A DNA stretch of 64,000 bases, from contig OZ005611.1 of the NCBI GenBank assembly GCA_963930655.1, positions 17,471,001 through 17,535,000 on the forward strand, read 5' to 3'. Positions 11,402 to 23,463 of the stretch are shown here, one piece after another. The translations under genes and the position numbers were made by a program. Source of the DNA: Myrica gale (taxonomy: Eukaryota; Streptophyta; Magnoliopsida; Fagales; Myricaceae). Under the pieces are notes generated by a model, which was given only the letters and a program-made list of their open reading frames with translations, ran no database searches and was not told where the DNA came from. The stretch's first letter is position 1; each line of letters opens with the position of its first letter.

Positions 11402-13779
11402 TGTCACGCCCCAAACCACAAAAGCTAGAGGGTGACTAACTTGCAATAAACAATTAGACTTTTGATTTAAAACATATCTAATAATAAATGCGGAATAAAC
11501 TTAATATAAAAAATTCAATAAATCTCTCTTAATAAAACTTAAAAGGAAACTCTTTCAGACACAAAGACAAAACTAAACATGATTTGACTCATACTAGAGT
11601 CAAACATTTATTCTCATAATCACTCAGCTACCCGTCCACATGCCATCTAATCCTGACTATCGACACGCTCATGATCAACATCTGAAAATAAGGAAAACAA
11701 TAGGGGGTGAGTTCGACAACTCAATAAGCAAAATCATTATACAAGTGTATCTCCCATGAGCCACACTATAACAGTAAGAGATAGAATATTTAAAATCTTT
11801 CTAAACTGTTGAAAGTTATTTTTGACAATTTCAATAAAACATCTATATCAATAAAACAGTTTTATCTATACAACATAATACTATAGAAAATCAGTTTTAT
11901 CTATATAACATAATACTATAGAAAATCAGTTTTATCTATGTAAGAAAATCCCTTTAGCATTAACTATGGGTCACGTTTACCCCCGTGACAGGGTTGTGCA
12001 ATTGCTACCTAGTTTGGGGATCAGCCAAACTAAGCCAATACTATGGGTAGAATCTTCCTTACTAGGGCTTGGCCATGTCCAAGTGTGCACTCGGTAAGAA
12101 TCTACAAAAGAAGCCACTCCGTTTCCAGAATGAGTGCACTCAATGGGTTGCAATTGGTACCAATGCGCCGTCTCTGTAACTCTGGGCCTCAAGGTCTGAA
12201 AATACATAACATATCATAAAATATACATCACTTTGAACTTTGCATCTTTCTCCTCTTTTCATGAAATACATGCATAAATCTTGAATAACAATAAATACCA
12301 AAAGCTTTGATTTCGATCATTGAAAACATCATGAAATATCATGCACAAATCTTGAAAAACAATAAATATCAAAAAGCTTTGTTTTAAATATTGAAAACAT
12401 CATGAAATATCATTGGACATAAAAATAGCTCATGTTTACACATTTCATGCTATAATCTTTAACAATTTTATCAAAAACATAATGCATAAAAGTCCGAGGG
12501 TTTTCATTAAAACATGCAATTTCTCAAATATCACCTCTGTCTTTTAGAAAAATCTAGCATAATAACCCCGCTTACCTGGATCTTCAAGCAATTAAGCCTC
12601 TGACTTAGCACCTATCAATACAAAATTTAACGTATTATAATACGCTCAAACGGAAATACAAATGAAACTCTAAATCTGCCCGATAGGATTAATCCGAAAT
12701 TAACTGGTCAGATTCTAAAATATATCTTACCTATCTCGAGTATCCCTAAAATCCCCTAATTAAACTATGTTCTTCCATAGTATGTTAAAAATATACCTGT
12801 AAAATTTCATATCCAAAATCCTAGTACAACTCAGTTAATAAAATCAACATTTAACTCTATTCACGGAGACAAACTATACCCTGAATAATTCGGTACTCAT
12901 CACTTCCAAAAATTCATAAAGATCTATTAAGATATCTAAAAATCCCGAAATTAATACCAAAGATTTCTATATGGGTTATACGAATTCTCATAAAATTTCA
13001 TGCCGAAATTCGAATCTTATCTATGTCATCCGGTTCAAAATTAAAATATGTATCAATGAATCTTTCTCAGCAATTCCCATTTCTCTAAACCTAATTTCCG
13101 GATTTTCTAAACTATACAAATATGTCTCCAAAAATTACGAAACTTTAACTAGGTCCTCCTGCAGATGTCTAGTAGGAAATATATAAAACTCAGAATTTTT
13201 CGATGTCTAAAGTCGGCTATAAAAATATAATTCGATCTACTACTCAGATCAAGAACCTAATTTTTCCTTAAACAAATCTTGAACCCAAATTTCAATTACT
13301 TCAAGAACCCCATTAAAAATATTTCGAAAATCTTGAAATAATTAGGGCTAGATCTAGAAACCCTATGATTTGATCTCTCATAAAAAATACAAATATAATA
13401 TCAAGAAATTTGAAATACCTGAATTTACTTCAAGAAATTTCGTCTAGATTGTTGAAAGCAAGAAAACCCTTCTTTTTCCTCTTGTTAGTGTAAAATCAAG
13501 GTGTGTAAAAATTAAAATCAATGTGTGTAAAAATTAAAATCAATGTGTAAATCTATATATAGACTCACACTAGTAATAGAGTCCCTTTTGAACTCTAAAA
13601 CTTTTATTTTAAAATAATCATAAAATCTTTCAAATTTTTAAAAAGGTTTGACTAGGTCAAAGATAAAAATTCAACTATTTTAAATGAATTAAACTCAAAT
13701 TTCAAATTTAAAGAAGACATTTCAAATACCAAATAACAAATTCAAATAAATTTTAAAAATAGAAGTCTTGGGTGTTACA
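11402..13779 (-). repeat. 3' LTR of gypsy-C (2378 bp)
   Basis: It runs from TGTCACGCC to GGTGTTACA on the plus strand. It pairs with 18364-20714. In the first 280 aligned bases I count 8 substitutions (about 3%). It contains an extra copy of a 20-bp unit near 13500 and a 35-bp tandem repeat at 11857-11940. The short plus-strand ORF at 12971-13186 recurs in the other LTR at 19934 and is not a gene. Confidence 0.92.
11857..11940. repeat. 35-bp tandem repeat in the LTR (about 2.4 copies)
   Basis: The unit begins CAGTTTTATCTATA and starts at 11857, 11892 and 11927. The same array is present in the other LTR near 18820-18900, so it existed before insertion. Confidence 0.85.
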
Positions 13780-13792
13780 TTCTCCCCCTCTT
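13780..13792 (-). other. Polypurine tract of gypsy-C
   Basis: On the minus strand AAGAGGGGGAGAA ends directly at the LTR start TGTAACACC. It follows the usual pre-PPT motif TTCCGAGGACGGAATTT seen in plant chromoviruses. Confidence 0.85.
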
Positions 13793-13825
13793 AAAAAAAT
13801 TCCGTCCTCGGAATTTGCTAAGCGA

Positions 13826-14214
13826 AACTAACTTCTAACTTATTGACTTGAAAATTCGGCTTCCCATCTCAATCTTCAAACAAATGCAGATACTTAGATC
13901 GTATTTCTTCTTCTAATTCCCATGAAGCTTCTTCTCCAGAATGATTGTTCCATAACACCTTTACTAGGGGAGTTTTCTTTGTACGTAGTTCTTGCTCTTT
14001 TTTTATCCAAAATCCGTATAGGCTTCTCAACATAAGTCAAGTTCTCATGAATCCTTAAAGGTTCGTAATCAATGACATGAGTAGGGTCGGGAATATATTT
14101 CCGCAATGAGGACACATGGAATACATCATGCATTCCCGAAAGACTTGGTGGCAATGCAACCCTATATGCCACTGGACCAATATGATCAAGTACTTCAAAA
14201 GGACCAACATAACT
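13826..14214 (-). pseudogene. Gypsy-C polyprotein C-terminus with chromodomain-like tail
   Basis: After a stop codon at the end of the integrase ORF the frame continues with SYVGPFEVLDHIGPVAYRVA, HDVFHVSSLRKYIPDPTHVI and VEKPIRILDKK. A frameshift near 14000 follows. The chromodomain-like sequence then resumes in another frame (ELEEEIRSKYLHLFED) until about 13826. Chromodomains direct integration to particular chromatin in this lineage; here the domain is split and not expressible as one piece. Confidence 0.75.
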
Positions 14215-15774
14215 TTAATTCAATTTTCCTTTCTTCCCAAATCGCATTACTCCTTTTAAAGGAGCTACCTTTAAGAAAACCTTATCTCCTACTTCAAATT
14301 CAAGTTCTCGCCGACGATTGTCAACATAACTCTTCTGTCTACTTTGAGCAACCTTTAACCTTTCACGTATCAAATCAAGTTTTTCCACCGTTGCTTGAAT
14401 TATCTCTGGCCACAAAATCCTCCATTCACCTACTTCATCCCAATACAAAGGAGATCGACATCTTCTTCCATATAATGCTTCGTACGGTGCCATCCCAATA
14501 CTTGCTTGATAAATATTATTATAAGCAAACTCCACTAGAGGTAGATACTTAATCCAACTTCCCTTAAAATCAAGCACGCAAGCGGGCAACATGTCTTCCA
14601 GAATCTGAATGGTCCTTTCTGTCTGACTGTCTGTTTGAGGGTGGTAAGCTGTACTAAAATTTAATCCAGATCCCATAGCTTTCTGCAAACTCCTCCAAAA
14701 CTTTGAAGTATAACGTGGATCTCTGTTTGAAACTATAGACACTGGCACCCCATGCAACCGAACAATTTCCTGAATATATAATTCTGCTAGCCTCTCCATG
14801 GAATAACCAACTTTGACTGGAATAAAATAAGCAGTCTTTGTTAGTCGATCAACAACTACCCAAATTGAATCCTGCCCAGTCGGTGCTTGCGGTAAACGTG
14901 AAACAAAATCCATAGAGATATGCTCCCATTTCCACTCTGGAATCTGCAATGGCTGCAAAGGTCCTGCTGGTCTCTGATGCTCTGCCTTCACCTGCTGACA
15001 CGTCAAACATTGCTCCACAAATTTGGCAATCTCCCTCTTCATATTGTTCCACCAAAAAGACTCCTTCAAATCCCGATACATTTTAGTGCTCCCTGGATGG
15101 ACTGTGTAAAGGGAACGATGAGCTTCTTCCAAAATAACCCTCTTAATATTCTCATCATTAGGCCCACACAAACGATTTCGATATCTTAATATCAGATTCT
15201 CCGACATATTGAATTCTGACTTTGACCCATTCCGGACCTCCGTTATGAGCTTCATCAATACTGTATCCAACATCTGAGTTTCCTTTATTCTTTCCATCAA
15301 AGTTGATTGAATAACCATACTTGCCAAAAGAACTCTATGATCATCTTCAACTACCTCAATCCTTGCTCTCTCTAGGTCCATTCCAATATGATGCTGACTT
15401 ATCAAAGCGGACTTTGAAACTCCAAATGATTTTCTACTCAATGCGTCTGCTACAACATTAGCCTTTCCCGGGTGGTAACTAATCGTACAGTCATAATCTT
15501 TGATTAATTCCAACCGTCTTCTTTGCCTCATATTCAACTCTTTTTGAGTAAACAAATATTTAAGACTCTTGTGATCAGAAAATATCTCACACTGCTCTCC
15601 GTAGAGATAATGGCTCCAAATCTTCAAAGCAAACACTACTGCTGCTAATTCCAAACCATGGGTAGGGTAATTCTGCTCATAACCCTTCAACTGTCGAGAC
15701 ACATACGCAACAACCTTCCCATTCTGCATCAACAGACAACCCAAACCCTTCTGTGATGCATCACTGAAGATCAC
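14215..15774 (-). pseudogene. Gypsy-C RNase H and integrase (519-codon open frame)
   Basis: RNase H comes first: [11 protein letters not shown] with the catalytic Asp, the Glu in [12 protein letters not shown], and [12 protein letters not shown]. It is followed by the integrase zinc-binding HHCC region ([10 protein letters not shown] to [10 protein letters not shown]). The catalytic core keeps D, D and E in [15 protein letters not shown] and SQTERTIQ. This is the best preserved segment of gypsy-C. It is separated from the RT upstream by a TGA stop just before SGGFVIFSD and from the C-terminus by a stop at 14215, so it cannot be made as part of a full polyprotein. Confidence 0.9.
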
Positions 15775-15786
15775 AAAGCCTCCACT

Positions 15787-16624
15787 TCAAGATGGAATAG
15801 TTAACACTGGTGCAGTTACAAGTCTTTGTTTCAGTTCTTGAAAACTCTGTTCACAAATATCTGTCCACTCAAACTTAATATTCTTTCGTGTTAGTGCAGT
15901 CAACATAACTGATATCTTCGAAAAACCCTCTCCAAATCTCCGATAATATGCTGCAATACCTAAAAAGCTCCTAACTTCGTGAACATTGGTTGGTGCCGGC
16001 CAATTCATAACTGCCTCCACTTTACTTGGATCTACAGAAATGCCCTCCTTCGAGATGAGATGACCTAAGAACGCAATCTCCTCCAACCAAAACTCGCACT
16101 TTTGAGCTTGGCATACAACTTCTTCTCCATTAATACTTTGGTATGTCAACCTCAAATTATTCTCATGCTCCTCCTGAGTCTTTGAATAGATTAGGATGTC
16201 ATCGATGAAGACCACAACAAACTGATCTAAATACTCATGAAAAACTCTATTCATCATGTCCATGAATGCAGCTGGTGCATTAGTTAATCCGAATGGCATT
16301 ACTAAAAACTCATAATGGCCATACCGAGTTCGAAATGCAGTTTTCGAAATATCCTCCGCCTTAATCTTCAACTGGTGATAACCCGAACGAAGAGATCTTA
16401 GAAAAGACTTGAGCTCCCTGTAACTGATCAAAAAGATCATCGATGCGAGGCAATGGGTATCTATTCTTAATCGTGACACGATTAAGTTCTCGGTAATCGA
16501 TGCACATCCGAAACGATCCATCCTTTTTCTTCACAAATAAAACCGGTGCTCCCCAAGGTGACACACTGGGTCTTATGAAACCTTTGTCTAACAATTCTTG
16601 TAGTTGCTCCTTAAGTTCCAACAA
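15787..16624 (-). pseudogene. Gypsy-C reverse transcriptase, frameshifted
   Basis: Two overlapping frames carry the RT. The first (16361-16624) has [20 protein letters not shown] and [20 protein letters not shown]. The second (15787-16521) has [55 protein letters not shown] and [17 protein letters not shown] 2-bp deletion near 16394 changes frame exactly at the first catalytic aspartate (the residue before LRSGYHQ), so that residue is lost. The region between [14 protein letters not shown] and KCEFWLEE is also scrambled. Confidence 0.88.
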
Positions 16625-16700
16625 CTATGACGGTGCCATTCTATAGGGTGCCTTAGAGACTGGTGCTGTTCTAGGGAGTAAATCAATAGAAAATTCAATC

Positions 16701-16973
16701 TCACGATCCGACAAATTTAAAGTTTGAGTTTTCTGGGGGTCTAAAAATAACTTCCTTGCTTCGACAATCAATACCCGCATAATTGGATGCTAGCCAATCC
16801 AACCCTAGAACAACATCAAATCCATGCATGCTCAAAACAACTAGATCTGCTGTAAGCACTCTTCCGTCTATACTTTTTGGATAACCTCTAATCACCTTCT
16901 TACATATGATAGAACTCCCAGATGGACAAGGTACTGTCAAATTTTCTCTAATGGTTGAGTCCCAACTCCACAT
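16701..16973 (-). pseudogene. Gypsy-C protease C-terminal half
   Basis: The frame contains VLTADLVVLSMHGFDVVLGL followed by [19 protein letters not shown], the conserved region after the aspartic protease core in this family. It overlaps the gag-protease ORF by 37 bp in another frame, so a frameshift near 16950 separates them. The link to RT (16625-16700) contains stops. Confidence 0.8.
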
Positions 16974-18184
16974 GTTATAAGATAACTATTGGCCACAAAA
17001 GAGTGGGTTGCCCTAGAGTCAAATAGAATATTCGCCTTCTTTGAAAAGAGAGGGATTGTACCTGTTACAACTTCATTAGTGTCCTCCACATCTCCCGGAG
17101 TAAGTGCATAAACACGGGCTGGGGTTGTATTCCTCTCACCACCTCCTCTGTGAGCTTGATTGTTAGTGCGTTGCTGGTTGGTGTTGTCATTCTTGTTCTG
17201 CCACGCCGTACATTCACGAGCGAAATGACCCTCCTGACCGCATCGATAGCATACATTCATCCCAATCCGGCACTCACCCCGATGCATCCGATTGCATTTT
17301 GCACAAGGACTAACTTGTTGATTCCCGTGATTATTTTTATTCCCCTGAGCTTGCCCCTGTACTTGTCCTGAGTTGCTGCTAGTCTGCCTCTTCTTCCAGA
17401 AACCTTGATTACTACCATAACTAGAACCTTGTGGTGCAGATCTCTTCCTTTGTTCGAAAGCCTCCGCGCTTCTCTTTAGACTTCCTTCTATAATCGTCAC
17501 CTTGTCAACAAGCTCGCTAAAATTCTTCACTTCAAACCCAACGATCCTATCATAAATCCTCGGGTTAAGTCCATCTTCAAATTTCCGAGACTTCTTTTCT
17601 TCATCTGGAATCAGGTATAATGCAAAGCGAGAGAGTTCCACAAACTTAGATACATACTGTTGGACCGTCATCGAGCCTTGATTCAGAGTAGCAAATTCTC
17701 TTGCCTTAGCTTCCCTTGTTGATTTGGGAAAATAACGCTCGAAAATTACTTCCTTAAACCTTTCCCATGTAATAAGTGCTCCCCTAGGCTCCTGCTCCAA
17801 AAGCAATTTCCTTGAATTCCACCAACGCTTCGCCTCACCAGTTAATTTAAATGCAGCAGAAAGAACTTTCTGCTCATCAATGCACCTCTGAAGACATAAC
17901 ATCTCTTCAATCTCTTGTACCCAATTTTCTGCAGCAGCTAGGTCCGCATTTCCTTCAAACGTAGGGGGGTGCAAGCGGCTGAACTGTTCAAACGTGCAAC
18001 CTTCTGTATTACCACATTGATCCTGCCCCCAGCATTATGAACAATTTCCACTATAACTTATTGCACTACCTCATGTAACACTCCAGCGGTGTTCAAGTTG
18101 GCTCCCAAAGTGTCCTCTTCGGTCTGACTTGAGTTTTCACCATTATTCGGATTATTCGGATTTCGATAGTTACTATGTGGGGCC
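16937..18184 (-). pseudogene. Gypsy-C gag and protease start
   Basis: The long open frame 16937-17974 begins inside gag (HPPTFEGNADLAAAENWVQE). It carries the capsid-like domain, then two zinc knuckles (CAKCNRMHRGEC; CYRCGQEGHFAREC) that bind the RNA genome, then the protease loop. That loop reads FDSRATHS where DSGATHS is expected: a Gly to Arg change next to the catalytic Asp, likely inactivating. A gag start is visible at 18184 (MAPHSNYRNPNN), but a stop near 18060 and a frameshift near 18000 cut it off from the main frame. Confidence 0.9.
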
Positions 18185-18348
18185 ATCCTAAAATATTCAC
18201 TAATGTTAAAAATTTCTTATCAAAATATAATTAAACAATCATAACAAACAATTTCAAACAAATAACCTAGTCTACCCGATCCTATCCTCAAAACTCTCAA
18301 TCCAATCCTATTACTCCTTTATTGTCTACAGAACCTAATAACCCGGTT

Positions 18349-18360
18349 GCTCTAATACCA
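18349..18360 (-). other. Primer binding site of gypsy-C
   Basis: On the minus strand TGGTATTAGAGC follows the 5' LTR end by three bases. It matches the usual initiator-methionine tRNA complement TGGTATCAGAGC at 11 of 12 positions. Confidence 0.8.
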
Positions 18361-18363
18361 AAC

Positions 18364-20714
18364 TGTCACTTCCCAAACCACAAAGGCTAGAGGGTGACTA
18401 ACTTGCAATAAACAATTAGACTTTTGATTTAAAACATATCTAATAATAAATGCGGAATAAACTTAATATAAAAACTTCAATAAATCTCTCTTAATAAAAC
18501 TTAAAAAGAAACTCTTTCAGACACAAAGAAAAAACTAAACATGATTTGACTCATACTAGAGTCAAACATTTATTCTCATAATCACTCAGCTACCCGCCCA
18601 CATGCCATCTAATCCTGACTATCGACACGCTCCTGATCAACATCTGAAAATAAGGAAAACAATAGGGGGTGAGTTCGACAACTCAATAAGCAAAATCATT
18701 ATACAAGTGTATATCCCATGAGCCACACTATAACAGTAAGAGATAGAATATTTAAAATCTTTCTAAACTGTTGAAAGTTATTTTTGACAATTTCAATAAA
18801 ACATCTATATCAATAAAACAGTTTTATCTATATAACATAATACTATAGAAAATCAGTTTTATCTATATAACATAATACTATAGAAAATCAGTTTTATCTA
18901 TGGAAGAAAATCCCTTTAGCAATAACTATGGGTCACGTTTACCCCCGTGACAGGGTTGTGCAGTTGCTACCTAGTTTGGGGATCAGCCAAACTAAGCCAA
19001 TAACTATGGGTAGAATCTTCCTTACTAAGGCTTGGCCATGTCAAAGTGTGCACTCGGTAAGAATCTACAAAAGAAGCCACTCCGTTTCCAGAATGGGTGC
19101 ACTCAATGGATTACAATTGGTACCAATGCGCTGTCTCTGTAACTCTGGGCCTCTGGGTTTGAAAATACCTAACGTATCATAAAATATACATCACTTTGAA
19201 CTTTGCATTTTTCTCCTCTTTTCATGAAATACATGCATAAATCTTGAATAACAATAAATACCAAAAGCTTTGATTTCAATCATTGAAAACATCATGAAAT
19301 ATCATGCACAAATCTTCAATAACAATAAATATCGAAAAGCTTTGTTTTAAATATTGAAAACATCATGAAATATCATTGGACATAAAAATAGCTCATGTTT
19401 ACACATTTCATGCTATAATCTTTAACAATTTTATCAGAAATATAATGCATAAAACTCCGAGGGTTTTCATTAAAACATGCAATTTCTCAAATATCACCTC
19501 GGTCTTTTAGAAAAATCTAGCATAATAACCCCGCTTACCTGGATCTTCAAGCAATTAAGCCTCTGACTTAGCACCTATCAATACAAAATTTAACGTATTA
19601 TAATACGCTCAAACGGAAATACAAATGAAACTCTAAATCTGCCCGACAGGATTAATCCGAAATTAACTGGTCAGATTCTAAAATATATCTTACCTATCTC
19701 GAGTATCCCTAAAATCCCCTAATTAAAATATGTTCTTCCATAGGATGTTAAAAATATACCTGTAAAATTTCATATCCAAACTCCTAGTACAACTCAGTTA
19801 ATAAAATCAACATTTAACTCTGTTCACGGAGACAAACTATACCCTGAATAATTCGGTACTCATCACTTCCAAAAATTCATAAAGATCTATTAAGATATCT
19901 AAAAATCCCGAAATTAATACCAAAGATTTCTATATGGGTTATACGAATTCTCATAAAATTTCATGCCGAAATTCGAATCTTATCTATGTCATCCGGTTCA
20001 CAATTCAAATCTGTATCAATGAATCTTTCTCAGCAATTCCGATTTCTCTAAACCTAATTTCAGGATTTTTGAAACTATATCAATACATCTCCAAAAATTA
20101 CGAATCTTTAACTAGGTCCTCCTGCAGATGTATAGTAGGCAATATCTAAAAATCAGAATTTTTAGATGTCTAAAGTTGGCTATAAAATTCGATCTACTAC
20201 TCAGATGAAGAACCTAATTTTTCCTTAAACAAATCTTGAACCCAAATTTCAATTACTTCAAGAACCCCATTAAAACTATTTCGAAAATCTTGAAATAATT
20301 AGGGCTAGATCTAGACACCCTGTGATTTGATCTCTCATAAAAAATACAAATATAATATCAAGAAATTTGAAATACCTGAATTTACTTCAAGAAATTTCGT
20401 CTAGATTGTTGAAAGCAAGAAAACCCTTCTTTTTCCTCTTGTTAGTGTAAAATCAAGGTGTGTAAAAATTAAAATCAATGTGTAAATCTATATATAGACT
20501 CACACTAGTAATAGAGTCCATTTTGAACTCTAAAACTTTTATTTTAAAATAATCATAAAATCTTTCAAATTTTTAAAAAGGTTTGACTAGGTCAAAGATA
20601 AAAATTCAACTATTTTAAATGAATTAAACTCAAATTTCAAATTTAGAGAAGACATTTCAAATATCAAATAACAAATTCAAATAAATTTTAAAAATAGAAG
20701 TCTTGGGTGTTACA
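18364..20714 (-). repeat. 5' LTR of gypsy-C (2351 bp)
   Basis: It runs from TGTCAC to GTTACA on the plus strand and is collinear with 11402-13779. The length difference comes mostly from one fewer copy of a 20-bp unit near 20460. Confidence 0.92.
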
Positions 20715-21730
20715 GGCCTAGTTTTCCTGACTTATGGGATGTGGTGTGAACAAATCCCGTAGAACCCCAAGGCCACAAACACTACAAGATAAGTTTTGCA
20801 CTATTCCAGGATTGATATGGGGTCTTAGAACCTAATTTCGAACGCACTCGGTTAAGGATGTGGGCAGCAGTCAGAAGAGCATCCCACTAGAAAGATATTG
20901 AGAGGTTGACGTGCACCATCTTCGATCTAACCATTTCCAATAAAGTACGATTCCTTTTATCAACAACACCATCTAATTGCGAAGTTCCAGGAATCGTTAA
21001 TTGTCTACATATACCTTTTTCCTCACACAATTGCAAAAAAATGAGTAGATAGATATTCATAACCCCGATCAGTTTGAAGAATTTTTAAATTCCTCACTTT
21101 TTGATTCTCAACCTCTGCCAAAAAATGCTTGAAGCAAGCCAACACTTCATAGTGATGGGAGAACAATTAAACATAACAAAAATGAAATAATCATCTATCA
21201 AAGTGAGGAAATAAGGTGCGCCATGGCGTGCCTTTACGTTCATAGATCCGTAAATATATGAATGGACTAATTCTAGCAGATGAGATGCCCTAGGTGCCTT
21301 ACCAAAAGGCTTACATTAGCGAGAGACCCCAACATGCCTTCTCTAGCTAGTCTAGCCATTCTATCTTTTCCTATTTATGCTAGTCTAGCATGCTATTTCA
21401 GAGAGTTAGAAATAACGACATCATTATTAGCAATGTAAGAAAAAGAAGAACGTTGTAGATCCAACATAAAGAAACCATTATTCAAAAAAATTTGTCCATA
21501 CAAAGCCTTATTTAAATAAAAATCCATTTGTGGCCTATCAAAAAATAGAAACCAAGTTCTAACGTAGAAATAACTGAAAATAGATTACATTTAACACCAG
21601 ATGTATAGAGCATATCATGGAGAAGTATCGTACATCCCAGATGCATCTTGGGTTGAAAAATTCTAAATCCTAATACTTCTTCTCTTGTTCTGATACCCAA
21701 AATGATGTATTGTGTGCCTGCTAGCATTTT
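20715..21730 (-). pseudogene. Copia-B polyprotein: protease remnant and integrase core
   Basis: Minus-strand translation gives the protease-linker motif (LLHDMLYTSGVKCNLFSV), the integrase core start (LLELVHSYIYGSMNVKARHG, APYFLTLIDDY) and the end block (TSQLDGVVDKRNRTLLEMVR). Stops and frame changes are frequent. The reading ends HTTSHKSGKLG at 20720, exactly where gypsy-C inserted, and continues at 11401. Confidence 0.82.
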
Positions 21731-22356
21731 TACGTAATCTACAATTCCAACTCAATCCATAGCTAGATGTATGGTTGCTCCTGTGACTTCAATCCATTCC
21801 GGGATGGTACCTTATTCGGTTCAATGCACTCACGAGCAAAGTGACACTTCTGACCACAGTTATAACATTTCATATCTGTGGCGCTTTGCTTTTTTTCATT
21901 ATTAGGCCCTAGACCCTATGTTGTACTAGTTGATTTCTCAACCGCTTTACACTTAGGCCTAAATGCCTTATGTTTCCCACCTTGGGCAACAAGCATAGTT
22001 GGATGGTTTGCACCCAGGCACTCAACCTTTAGCTTTAAATGGCGAGGAATATCAGCAAATGCCTTGATATTCTCACTCTGAGTCAGCACTAGTTTCATTT
22101 GCATGCAAATGGACTCTGGAAGTGAATGTATCACAGCCTGAACTTGCTGCTCATCTGTGAGATTAAAACCTGCAACATTTAAATCACGAATAAAGGCAGA
22201 CATGGTTATCATATGTACAGTCATGGTATGCTTTTGGTCCATCAGGTATAACTCAAACCTCAAGGTAAGAGCACGCAACATAGTTGCAGATGTATCCCCA
22301 TAAGCAGCTTTTAGTTGGACCCAATATCCTGGGCAGTTAGGTAGTTTTCAAACTGT
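21731..22356 (-). pseudogene. Copia-B gag with zinc knuckle, 5' truncated
   Basis: The gag core (UBN2-type) reads KAAYGDTSATMLRALTLRFE, FIRDLNVAGFNLTDEQQVQA, VIHSLPESICMQMKLVL. It is followed by the zinc knuckle CYNCGQKCHFAREC, where the usual Gly-His spacing is slightly altered. The open part is 21916-22281. A one-base loss near 22315 and a stop after the core break the frame. The N-terminus is cut off at 22356 by the gypsy-D LTR, so the start codon and 5' LTR of copia-B are missing. Confidence 0.85.
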
Positions 22357-22902
22357 TGATGTAGACCGGGATCCATACGGCTTGGCAAATCCAAAAAGGA
22401 TTGAACCAAGGGAAGAGGATAGTCCTGGGCAGCCACTAAACTAGAGGTAGCTGAAGTCATTCGATGTGACCAAGCCACTCGATTGATTGGTAGGATGATG
22501 TCACTCAACTTCAAAGCAAGAGTTACACTTGCAAGAATTATATTTCTAAATTAAAAAGTTCTTCTTTTATTTTGGATATTCATTCATATATAGAGTTCAT
22601 TATATCATGGTCAAGCTAGAAAAAAATGGAATATTAAAGTCTAGACAATTCCAACACAACATAAAATAAAATGCTGTTTGAAATTCGCTGTCTGTTGCCA
22701 GACCTGATGTCCTGTAGTAAAACCAGTATAAATTTATTTAGGAATTTTCAAATGGCATGCAGTCAAGTGCGTTTGAAACTAGAGACGTATAGCTTTCCAG
22801 CGTATGTTGTACGCCTACTAAATCATCGCAATTCGTTCTAGAATTCAATTTTAAGTTACACTAAGGTATAAACACCGAGATGCAATTTATGCTCCTGAAT
22901 CA
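22357..22902 (-). repeat. 3' LTR of gypsy-D (546 bp)
   Basis: The minus strand runs from TGATTCA (22902) to TACATCA (22357), degraded forms of the TGATGCA/TGCATCA ends seen at 784-1354. The body aligns with that LTR throughout. Its outer edge cuts copia-B gag. Confidence 0.8.
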
Positions 22903-23463
22903 TTCTGCCTTTCTTGAAGAGAACTCGCCTTCGAGTTTGAATTTAGATCTTCCCATAGCAATTGATCCAACTTCTTCAGCGCTTCACTTGAAATCTATGC
23001 ATCTTCGGAACTCTGTTTCCCAAGCCAACAACCAAGTATTGTGTGAAAGTGCCACATCGAGTTGTGATAGAACGCTATCCAGAACATCAATGGACTCTCG
23101 TGGAGAGCTAGAGACACCATCTTCGAAATCCTTTGGTTCCACAGTAATCTGCTTCTCATCTCCATAATAAGGATAAAGATCATTGGACTTATTGGATATT
23201 CAATGGGTAATTCAATGCGATAAGCATTTGGACCCAACCTCTTTAGAACTCAACAAGTGCCAAACTACCCCTGGTTCAGCTTGTTATAAGTGCCCACAAG
23301 AAACCTTTCTTGAATTCCAATTTCCTCCGATGAACATCCACCTTTGATTTATACATTTGAGTAGAATGTTGCAACTGCTGTCGAACTTGTTCATGGACTT
23401 CTTTCATGTCCTCAGCAAACACTTTAGCTCCCATACTTACTCTTGCTTGATTTGGCACTGACA
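22903..23463 (-). pseudogene. Gypsy-D polyprotein C-terminal fragment and pre-LTR region
   Basis: The 23276-23463 part encodes LSVPNQARVSMGAKVFAEDM, HSTQMYKSKVDVHRRKLEF, matching gypsy-1 at 327-690. It then degenerates through 22995-23237 to a mutated polypurine tract (AAGAAAGGCAGAA) before the LTR. Protease, RT, RNase H and most of integrase are absent. Confidence 0.72.

Larger units (their letters stand above)
11402..20714 (-). mobile_element. Gypsy-C: complete Ty3/gypsy element (chromovirus, Tekay/Del-like), 9313 bp
   Basis: Both LTRs, PBS and PPT are present, and GGCCT is duplicated at 11397-11401 and 20715-20719. Copia-B reads continuously across the empty site (..HKSGKLG joined to GPRANKYIF..), which proves the insertion. 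The gene order on the minus strand is gag, protease, RT, RNase H, integrase and a chromodomain-like tail. LTRs over 2 kb, an initiator-Met-type PBS and a C-terminal chromodomain suggest the Tekay/Del lineage. The coding region is broken in several places, so the copy is not autonomous. Confidence 0.92.

Noticed and set aside
12971-13186. 71-codon ORF repeated at 19934-20149
   Set aside because: Both lie at the same place in the two LTRs of gypsy-C; repetition reflects the LTR, not a conserved protein.
14106-14552. 148-codon plus-strand ORF
   Set aside because: It is antisense to the gypsy-C integrase coding and shows no domain.
20791-20804. CACTACAAGATAAG, resembling a CACTA end
   Set aside because: It falls within copia-B integrase coding, with no partner end or duplication.
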